From contig CBFGSA010000061.1 in assembly GCA_965651365.1 (NCBI GenBank), positions 1 through 17,202 on the forward strand: a stretch of 17,202 nt of DNA, read 5' to 3'. The stretch comes from DASSBG01 sp965651365 (GTDB taxonomy: Bacteria; Pseudomonadota; Gammaproteobacteria; Xanthomonadales; Rhodanobacteraceae). A model generated the notes under the pieces. It was given only the letters and a program-made list of their open reading frames with translations, ran no database searches and was not told the DNA's origin. Of the stretch, positions 7,090 through 12,368 are shown piece after piece (within the stretch, counting starts at the first letter, position 1; every line of letters starts with the position of its first letter). The translations under genes were made by a program, and so were the position numbers.

Positions 7090-8991
7090 ATGATCCAGAT
7101 TACCCTCCCCGACGGCAGCCAGAAGCCGTTCGAATCCCCGCCCAGCGTGGCCGATGTGGCCGCATCCATCGGCAGCGGGCTGGCCCGCGCCACCCTGGCC
7201 GGCAAGGTCGATGGCCGGCTGGTCGACGCCAGCCATCGCATTGACCACGATGCCACGCTTGAGATCGTGACCGAGAAAAGCCCCGAGGCGCTGGACCTGA
7301 TCCGCCATTCCACGGCGCACCTGCTGGCGCAGGCCACCCAGCGCCTGTTTCCCGACACCCAGGTCACGATCGGCCCGGTGATCGACAACGGTTTCTATTA
7401 CGACTTCGCGCGCAAAGAGCCGTTCACGCCCGAGAACCTGGACGCGATCGAGGCCGAGATGCGCAAGATCGTGGCCGAAAAGCTGCCCGTTGAGCGCTCG
7501 GAGATGGGCCGCGACGAGGCTGTGCAGTTCTTCCGCGACAAGGGCGAGGACTACAAGGCCGAGATCATCCTCGACATTCCGCCGGACGAGACCCTGTCGC
7601 TGTACCGCCAGGGCGAGTTCATCGACCTGTGCCGCGGCCCGCACGTGCCCGACACCGGCAAGCTGAAGTCCTTCAAGCTGATGAAGGTGGCCGGTGCCTA
7701 CTGGCGCGGCAACTCCGACAACGAGATGCTGCAGCGCGTCTACGGCACGGCCTGGCTCAACGACAAGGACCTGAAGGCCTGGCTGCACCAGCTCGAGGAG
7801 GCCGAAAAGCGCGACCACCGCAAGATCGGCAAGCAGCTTGACCTGTTCCATCAGGAAGAGGACGCGCCCGGCATGGTGTTCTGGCATCCCAAGGGCTGGT
7901 CGATCTGGCAGCAGGTCGAGCAGTACATGCGCGGCGTGTATCGCGAATCCGGCTATCAGGAAGTGCGCTGTCCGTCGATTCTGGATGTCGAGCTGTGGAA
8001 GAAGTCCGGCCATTGGGACAATTACCAGGACAACATGTTCTTCACCCATTCGGAAAAGCGCGACTACGCGGTCAAGCCGATGAACTGTCCCGGCCACGTG
8101 CTGATCTACAAGCAGGGCCTGCACAGCTACCGCGACCTGCCGATCCGCATTGCCGAGTTCGGCTCGTGCACGCGCAACGAGCCCTCCGGCGCGCTGCATG
8201 GCCTGATGCGGGTGCGCGCCTTCACCCAGGATGACGGCCACATCTTCTGCACGCCCGGGCAGGTCGAGTCGGAGGTCACCGAGTTCCATCGTCAGGCCAT
8301 GCAGGTCTACGCCGACTTCGGCTTCACCGACATCGATCTCAAGATCGCGCTGCGCCCGGATGACCGGATCGGCTCGGACGAGGTGTGGGACCGCTCCGAG
8401 GAAGCGCTGCGCGCGGCGCTGCGCGCCGCCGGTGTCGAGTGGGGCGAACTGCCGGGCGAGGGCGCCTTCTACGGCCCCAAGATCGAATACCACATGAAGG
8501 ATTCGATCGGCCGCGACTGGCAGGTCGGCACCATGCAGGTGGACTTTTCCATGCCCCAGCGCCTCGGCGCCGAGTACGTCGACGAGCACAGCGACCGCCA
8601 GCACCCGGTGATGCTGCACCGGGCCATCGTCGGCTCGATGGAGCGCTTTCTGGGCATCCTGATCGAGCATCACGCGGGCAATTTCCCCCTGTGGCTGGCG
8701 CCGGTGCAGGCCGTGGTGATGAACATCACCGATGCCCAGGCCGACTATGCCCGGCAGTTGAGCCAGGACCTTGAGCGGCGCGGTTTTCGGGTCGAGGCGG
8801 ATTTGCGCAATGAAAAGGTCGGTTATAAAATCCGCGAGCATACGCTGGGCAAGGTGCCCTACCTGCTGGTGGTCGGAGACCGCGAGAAGGAGGCAGGCAA
8901 AGTTGCCGTGCGTACCCGCGGGGGCGATGATCTGGGCAGCATGCCCGTTGACGACTTCGTTGCCCGCATCGAGGCCGAACGGCAGCCCTGA
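7090..8991 (+). CDS. thrS: Threonine--tRNA ligase
   Basis: Cytoplasmic class II synthetase that charges tRNA-Thr and edits mischarged Ser-tRNA-Thr. The 633 residues compare with 642 in E. coli. Domain order is complete: TGS (about 1-61), editing domain with HSTAH (H73, H77) and DLCRGPHV, catalytic core with MNCPGH (zinc Cys), class II motif 2 around GSCTRNEPSGALHGLMRVR, a later QDDGHIFC (zinc His), and motif 3 HRAIVGSMERFLG, then the C-terminal anticodon-binding domain (VVMNITDAQADYARQL onward). ATG 7090 is chosen because TGS begins there. An upstream in-frame TTG at 7060 lies inside the terminator T-run and is unlikely. The SD is weak. It is the first gene of the operon; infC follows after 43 bases. 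Control is probably by the leader attenuator; I see no E. coli-like anticodon-mimic operator. Confidence 0.98.
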   Translation: MIQITLPDGSQKPFESPPSVADVAASIGSGLARATLAGKVDGRLVDASHRIDHDATLEIVTEKSPEALDLIRHSTAHLLAQATQRLFPDTQVTIGPVIDNGFYYDFARKEPFTPENLDAIEAEMRKIVAEKLPVERSEMGRDEAVQFFRDKGEDYKAEIILDIPPDETLSLYRQGEFIDLCRGPHVPDTGKLKSFKLMKVAGAYWRGNSDNEMLQRVYGTAWLNDKDLKAWLHQLEEAEKRDHRKIGKQLDLFHQEEDAPGMVFWHPKGWSIWQQVEQYMRGVYRESGYQEVRCPSILDVELWKKSGHWDNYQDNMFFTHSEKRDYAVKPMNCPGHVLIYKQGLHSYRDLPIRIAEFGSCTRNEPSGALHGLMRVRAFTQDDGHIFCTPGQVESEVTEFHRQAMQVYADFGFTDIDLKIALRPDDRIGSDEVWDRSEEALRAALRAAGVEWGELPGEGAFYGPKIEYHMKDSIGRDWQVGTMQVDFSMPQRLGAEYVDEHSDRQHPVMLHRAIVGSMERFLGILIEHHAGNFPLWLAPVQAVVMNITDAQADYARQLSQDLERRGFRVEADLRNEKVGYKIREHTLGKVPYLLVVGDREKEAGKVAVRTRGGDDLGSMPVDDFVARIEAERQP

Positions 8992-9021
8992 TCGCCGCAT
9001 CGACCGCATTTTCTACTGATT

Positions 9022-9037
9022 GGAGGATCGCAATATC
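9022..9037 (+). promoter_or_regulatory. Strong SD plus AUC start codon of infC
   Basis: GGAGG at 9022-9026 is a near-perfect Shine-Dalgarno, and 8 bases later the in-frame codon is ATC (9035-9037). No ATG or GTG lies at a usable position. An in-frame TTG at 9020 overlaps the SD itself and has no SD of its own. In E. coli infC starts at AUU, and IF3 discriminates against such codons to repress its own synthesis; the AUC here would do the same. Confidence 0.8.
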
Positions 9038-9565
9038 GCCAGCACCGAAAACAAGGCCCGGCACCGCCGCAACCACGAAATTCGTGTCCCGCAAGTACGC
9101 GTGATCGACGCCGACGGCGAACAGGTCGGCATCGTCGAGCGCGACAAGGCGCTCGCCATGGCCGAAGAGGCCGGGCTCGACCTGGTGGAAATCCAGCCCA
9201 ACGGCGACCCGCCGGTATGCCGCATCATGGATTTCGGCAAGTTCCGCTTCGAGGCGCAGAAGAAGGCCCAGGCCGCACGCAAGAAGCAGAAACAGGTCGA
9301 GATCAAGGAAGTCAAGTTTCGGCCGACCACCGATATTGGCGATTACAACATCAAGATGCGCAACCTGCGCCGCTTCCTCGAAGACGGCGACAAGGTCAAG
9401 GTCACGATCCGCTTCCGCGGACGCGAAATGGCGCACCAGGAAATTGGCCGCGACCTGGCCAAGCGCATTGAGGAAGATCTCGGCGAGGAAGCCCAGGTCG
9501 AGCAGTACCCGCGCCAGGAAGGCCGCCTGCTGACCATGATGATCGGCCCGCCGAAGAAGAGCTGA
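9035..9565 (+). CDS. infC: Translation initiation factor IF-3
   Basis: IF3 binds the 30S subunit, blocks premature 50S joining and proofreads the start codon and initiator tRNA. From the AUC start the protein is 176 residues (180 in E. coli). The N-terminal domain contains EIRVPQVRVI, then GLDLVEIQPNGDPPVCRIMD (48-67) and FGKFRFE. A Lys/Gln-rich linker (about 75-90, KKAQAARKKQKQ) joins it to the C-terminal domain with EIKEVKFRP, GDYNIKMRN, FLEDGDKVKV and the signature IRFRGREMAHQEIG. The start is set by GGAGG at 9022-9026. Both domains are intact. The gap of 391 bases to rpmI is long for this gene pair and is filled by repeats and a probable internal promoter. Confidence 0.97.
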   Translation: MASTENKARHRRNHEIRVPQVRVIDADGEQVGIVERDKALAMAEEAGLDLVEIQPNGDPPVCRIMDFGKFRFEAQKKAQAARKKQKQVEIKEVKFRPTTDIGDYNIKMRNLRRFLEDGDKVKVTIRFRGREMAHQEIGRDLAKRIEEDLGEEAQVEQYPRQEGRLLTMMIGPPKKS

Positions 9566-9611
9566 CGGGTCCGGGAGCCGGGACTCGGAAATGCGCCTGG
9601 TTGTACTCCGG

Positions 9612-9731
9612 GCGAAACCCGTCCCCACCCCGGCCTTCCCCTTGAAGGGGAGGGGAATATCGGCACCAATCAGCCTTTGCGCGTTGAAGCCCTCCCCTTC
9701 AAGGGGAGGGTTTGGGTGGGGATGGGTTTTC
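9612..9731. repeat. Inverted pair of REP-like palindromes in the infC-rpmI gap
   Basis: Two copies of one repeat face each other. The left unit (about 9612-9656) has the core CCTTCCCCTTGAAGGGGAGG; the right unit (about 9687-9731) has CCTCCCCTTCAAGGGGAGGG, followed by a GTGGGGATGGG tail whose complement, CCCCACCCC, precedes the left core. Each core is itself a palindrome around TTGAA/TTCAA, and the two units form a larger inverted repeat with a spacer of about 30 bases. This is the arrangement of a BIME-type REP doublet. It lies about 45 bases after the infC stop and may act as a transcript-stabilising or attenuating hairpin. Confidence 0.75.
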
Positions 9732-9802
9732 CACCCAGCATACGCCCAGGCCCGCAATCCCAAAGACTCTTGGTCCAGCGACCGCCCAAGCTTCTGGTTC
9801 CG

Positions 9803-9835
9803 ATTCCCGATTCACTATTCCCCATTTCCGGGATT
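9803..9835. repeat. Degenerate C-rich heptad repeat before rpmI
   Basis: The stretch ATTCCCGATTC, then ATTCCCC, then ATTTCCGGGAT is a decayed copy of the ATTCCC(C/G) heptad repeat seen in cleaner form at 12082-12361 and 17036-17196. It runs directly into the probable rpmI promoter. The rest of 9732-9802 holds nothing I recognise. Confidence 0.45.
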
Positions 9836-9847
9836 TTGAGCTACAAT
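9818..9847 (+). promoter_or_regulatory. Probable internal promoter for rpmI-rplT
   Basis: TACAAT at 9842-9847 is a good -10. TTCCCC at 9818-9823 with an 18-base spacer is a weak -35. The same arrangement (TTCCCA, 18 bases, TACAAT) precedes tRNA-Pro in this window, which adds some weight. It would give a leader of about 105 bases before rpmI. Confidence 0.45.
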
Positions 9848-9853
9848 GCCCGG

Positions 9854-9956
9854 CTCGGTCCGCTGGATGGGCCGCATACGCCGATCCCGGCAGGATGGAA
9901 AGCGCAGCGTGGCTGCCGCCCGGGTCAGTCGAAAAACAAGACAACGGAGCAAACCA
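9854..9956 (+). promoter_or_regulatory. Structured rpmI leader, candidate L20 autoregulatory region
   Basis: Two hairpins can be drawn by eye: CGGTCC...GGGCCG (about 9856-9875, one G-U pair) and GCAGC-GTG-GCTGC (9904-9916). In E. coli and Firmicutes L20 represses the rpmI-rplT unit by binding a leader that mimics its 23S site. A structured leader at the same place suggests the same, but I cannot show the L20 recognition elements here. Confidence 0.3.
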
Positions 9957-10154
9957 ATGCCCAAGATCAAGACCAAGCGGGGCGCAGCCAAGCGCTTCCG
10001 CAAGACGGCGTCCGGCAAGTTCAAGGCCGGCCACGCCTTCCGCTCGCACATCCTCACCAAGATGTCGACCAAGCGCAAGCGCAACCTGCGCTCCACCAAC
10101 CATGTTGCTGATGCCGACCACAAGTCCGTGGCGCGCATGCTGCCCTACGTCTGA
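9957..10154 (+). CDS. rpmI: 50S ribosomal protein L35
   Basis: Small basic protein of the large ribosomal subunit, 65 residues, the usual length. It begins MPKIKTKRGAAKRFRKTASG and continues with KFKAGHAFRSHILTKMSTKRKRNLR, the conserved L35 pattern, ending HKSVARMLPYV. The ATG at 9957 has GGAG at 9946-9949, 7 bases upstream. rplT follows after 15 bases, so the two are cotranscribed, as in most bacteria. Nothing is unusual in the protein itself; the notable points are the long repeat-filled gap before it and its probable own promoter. Confidence 0.97.
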   Translation: MPKIKTKRGAAKRFRKTASGKFKAGHAFRSHILTKMSTKRKRNLRSTNHVADADHKSVARMLPYV

Positions 10155-10169
10155 GCGGGAGAATAGATC

Positions 10170-10970
10170 ATGGCACGAGTCAAGCGTGGTGTGACCGCCC
10201 GCAAGCGTCACAAGAAGGTCCTCAAGCAGGCCAAGGGCTATTACGGTGCGCGTTCGCGCGTCTATCGCGTAGCCAAGCAGTCGGTCATCAAGGCCGGCCA
10301 GTACGCCTATATCGGCCGCAAGCAGAAGAAGCGCCAGTTCCGCTCGCTGTGGATTGCGCGCATCAATGCGGCGGCGCGCATGTTCGACCTGAGCTACAGT
10401 CGCCTCATCAACGGCCTGAACAAGGCCGGCATCGAGATCGACCGCAAGGTGCTGGCCGACCTGGCCGTGCACGACATCCGCGCCTTTGGTGCCGTCGCCG
10501 ATCAGGCGCGCGCTGCGCTGGGTCTGGGCGAAAGTGACAAGACGAATATCGTGCAGCCACAGATCGAGCCTGCCGCCAAGGCCAAGCCGGCGCCCAAGCC
10601 CAAGTCGGCACCCAAGAAGGCCAAGGCCGAGCCGAAGACTGCGCCCAAGGCGGAAGCCAAGCCCGAGCCGAAGTCCGAAGCCAAGCCCAGGCCGGCCGCC
10701 AGGAAGGCTGCCAAGGGCGACGACCTGACCAGGATCGAAGGCATCGGACCCAAGATCGCCGAGCTGATGCACGGCGCCGACATCAACAGCTTTGCCGAAC
10801 TGGCCGCTGCCGACGTGGACACGCTCAAGGGCATCCTGCATGATGCGGGCAGCCGTTTTGCCGCCCATGATCCGACCACCTGGCCGCAGCAGGCCAAGCT
10901 GGCCGCCGACGGCGATTTTGATGGCCTGAACGAACTGCAGGACCACCTCAAGGGCGGTCGCCCGGCCTGA
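10170..10970 (+). CDS. rplT: 50S ribosomal protein L20 with C-terminal helix-hairpin-helix domain extension
   Basis: L20 is an early 50S assembly protein that binds 23S rRNA and usually represses its own operon. Residues 1 to about 118 are ordinary L20: MARVKRGVTARKRHKKVLKQ, AKGYYGARSR, YAYIGRKQKKRQFRSLWI and AARMFDLSYSRLINGLNKAG. The normal protein would end near ALGLG (120), but the frame stays open to 266 residues. Residues 121-182 are a low-complexity linker rich in Lys, Pro and Ala. Residues 183-262 form a compact domain: DDLTRIEGIGPKIAELMHGA has the HHH signature GIGPKIAEL, followed by LAAADVDTLKGILHDAG, then HDPTTWPQQAKLAADGDF. I know this type of domain as a C-terminal addition to L21 and other proteins in some bacteria. 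No frameshift or internal stop is present; the SD is GGGAG. The function of the added domain is unknown; RNA or DNA binding is plausible. Confidence 0.93.
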   Translation: MARVKRGVTARKRHKKVLKQAKGYYGARSRVYRVAKQSVIKAGQYAYIGRKQKKRQFRSLWIARINAAARMFDLSYSRLINGLNKAGIEIDRKVLADLAVHDIRAFGAVADQARAALGLGESDKTNIVQPQIEPAAKAKPAPKPKSAPKKAKAEPKTAPKAEAKPEPKSEAKPRPAARKAAKGDDLTRIEGIGPKIAELMHGADINSFAELAAADVDTLKGILHDAGSRFAAHDPTTWPQQAKLAADGDFDGLNELQDHLKGGRPA

Positions 10971-11012
10971 CATCAATCGTCGCCGAATATGGCGGTGAGC
11001 TGATGTGATTCC

Positions 11013-11050
11013 CGACGGGGAAGGGCGCGAGTCCTTCCCCGTTTTCGTTT
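11013..11050 (+). terminator. Terminator-like hairpin (possible attenuator) between rplT and pheS
   Basis: ACGGGGAAGG (11015-11024) pairs perfectly with CCTTCCCCGT (11033-11042). The stem extends by a G-U and a C-G pair to a GCGA tetraloop, and TTTTCGTTT (11042-11050) follows. A competing small hairpin, TTCCC-GACG-GGGAA (11009-11022), would block the left arm. In E. coli pheST is controlled by attenuation with a Phe-rich leader peptide; here no Phe-rich short frame precedes the hairpin (the only small frame, ATG 10999, reads MAVS). It is therefore either a leaky intergenic terminator or an attenuator using another signal. Confidence 0.75.
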
Positions 11051-11083
11051 GTAACCGTTCATCGGTGCCGGATCAGCGAAGCA

Positions 11084-12079
11084 ATGAGTGACATTGACAC
11101 ATTGACCCACAAGGCGCTGGCCGAAGTCGAAGCGGCCCGCGACACGGATGCGCTGGAACAGCTGCGCGTGGCGCTGCTGGGCAAGTCCGGCAGCATTACC
11201 AGCCGGCTGAAGCAGCTCGGCACGCTGCCGCCGGATGAGCGCAAGGCGGCCGGGGCCGCGATCAACCAGGCCAAGCAGCAGGTGGCGCAAGCCCTCGCCG
11301 AGCGCAAGCAGGTACTGGGAGACCAGGCGCTGAACGCCCGCCTGGCCAATGAGCGTGTGGATGTCACCCTGCCGGGCCGCAATGCCGGGCGTGGCAGCGA
11401 GCATCCGGTCATGCGCACCCTGGAACGGATTGCCTCGATCTTCGAGCGGCTCGGCTATCAGCGCGTCGAAGGTCCGGAAATCGAGGACGACTGGCACAAC
11501 TTCGAGGCGCTCAATTTCCCGCCGCATCATCCGGCGCGGGCCATGCACGACACCTTCTATTTTCCGGACGGGCGGCTGCTGCGCACGCACACCTCGCCGG
11601 TGCAGATACGGCACATGCAAGGCCGCACGCCGCCGCTGCGCATCATCGCACCGGGCAAGGTCTACCGCAGCGACTCCGACCAGACCCATTCGCCGATGTT
11701 CCACCAGATCGAAGGTCTGCTGGTGGACGAAACCTCCAGCTTTGCCGACCTGAAAGGCACGCTGGCCACCTTCGTCAACGCCTTCTTCGAGCGCGACATC
11801 GCGATGCGCTTCCGACCCAGCTACTTCCCCTTCACCGAGCCCTCGGCCGAAGTCGACATCGCCTGGCCGCGCGCCGACGGCAGCGAACGCTGGATGGAAG
11901 TGCTGGGCTGCGGCATGGTCCACCCCAACGTGCTGGCCAACTGCGACATCGACCCCGAACGCTACACCGGCTTCGCCTTCGGCATCGGCGTCGACCGCTT
12001 CGCCATGCTGCGCTATGGCGTCGAGGACCTGCGCGCGTTCTTCGAGAATGATTTGCGGTTTTTGGAGCAGTTCGCGTGA
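11084..12079 (+). CDS. pheS: Phenylalanine--tRNA ligase alpha subunit
   Basis: Catalytic subunit of the alpha2-beta2 PheRS that charges tRNA-Phe; cytoplasmic. The 331 residues compare with 327 in E. coli. An N-terminal coiled-coil arm (about 1-90, with LLGKSGSITSRLKQLGTLPP) is followed by the class II core: GYQRVEGPEIEDDWHNFEAL (124-143), PARAMHDTFYF, RTHTSPVQIRHM (167-178), KVYRSDSDQTHSPMFHQIEG, SERWMEVLGCGMVHPNVL and motif 3, GFAFGIGVDRFAMLRYG (296-312). The ATG at 11084 is followed directly by conserved sequence; no strong SD is visible. It lies 41 bases after the hairpin described above and is separated from pheT by an inserted repeat element that begins two bases after the stop codon. 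Confidence 0.97.
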   Translation: MSDIDTLTHKALAEVEAARDTDALEQLRVALLGKSGSITSRLKQLGTLPPDERKAAGAAINQAKQQVAQALAERKQVLGDQALNARLANERVDVTLPGRNAGRGSEHPVMRTLERIASIFERLGYQRVEGPEIEDDWHNFEALNFPPHHPARAMHDTFYFPDGRLLRTHTSPVQIRHMQGRTPPLRIIAPGKVYRSDSDQTHSPMFHQIEGLLVDETSSFADLKGTLATFVNAFFERDIAMRFRPSYFPFTEPSAEVDIAWPRADGSERWMEVLGCGMVHPNVLANCDIDPERYTGFAFGIGVDRFAMLRYGVEDLRAFFENDLRFLEQFA

Positions 12080-12081
12080 AG

Positions 12082-12361
12082 GCCGGGATTCGGGATTGGG
12101 GATACGAGATTCGGGGCGTGGGGCTTGTATTGACCTTGCGCAGCTTGGTTCGAGGAAAGATGTATCGTCATCCTGGGGCCGCGCGCAGCGCGGAACCCGG
12201 GATCCATTTTGATTTTCCGGACTTCCTTGACGCACGCCACTGCTCGAATTTTGAAAATGGATCCCGGGTTCCGGCCTTCGGCCGGCCCCAGGATGACGTC
12301 ACGATCGGAACAGTGCGAGTCGTGCATTCCCAATCCCGAATCCCCAATCCCGAATCCCGGC
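12082..12361. repeat. 280-bp repeat element with 22-bp terminal inverted repeats in the pheS-pheT gap
   Basis: The left end (12082-12103, beginning GCCGGGATTCGGGATTGGGG) and the right end (12340-12361) are perfect inverted copies over 22 bases. Both are made of the heptad GGGATTC/GGGATTG. The element starts two bases after the pheS stop and ends seven bases before the pheT ATG, so it makes up nearly the whole gap. No SD is visible for pheT. Inside it lies a second inverted pair of REP hairpins (12166-12298). The right end on the minus strand has four or more GGG runs spaced by 3-4 bases, a G-quadruplex pattern. No transposase is encoded. A reading frame passes through it but only translates repeats. 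Confidence 0.8.
12166..12298. repeat. Inverted pair of GTCATCCTGG-type REP hairpins nested between pheS and pheT
   Basis: The left copy (12166-12210) and the right copy (12254-12298, inverted) share CGTCATCCTGGGGCCG at one end and AACCCGGGATCCATTTT at the other. Each has a central hairpin, CCGCGC-GCA-GCGCGG in the left and CCGGCC-TTC-GGCCGG in the right: the stem sequence differs but pairing is kept. The 43-base spacer has no recognisable content. The same repeat occurs three times in tandem at 15456-15660. Confidence 0.85.
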
Positions 12362-12368
12362 TCCAAGC

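Noticed and set aside
6811..9009. Long minus-strand frame (about 730 codons) opposite thrS
   Set aside because: Same shadow effect; thrS on the plus strand is fully conserved with all catalytic motifs, and the antisense frame has none.
9020..9034. TTG at 9020 as start of infC
   Set aside because: It overlaps the SD for the AUC start, has no SD of its own and would add five residues absent from IF3 families.
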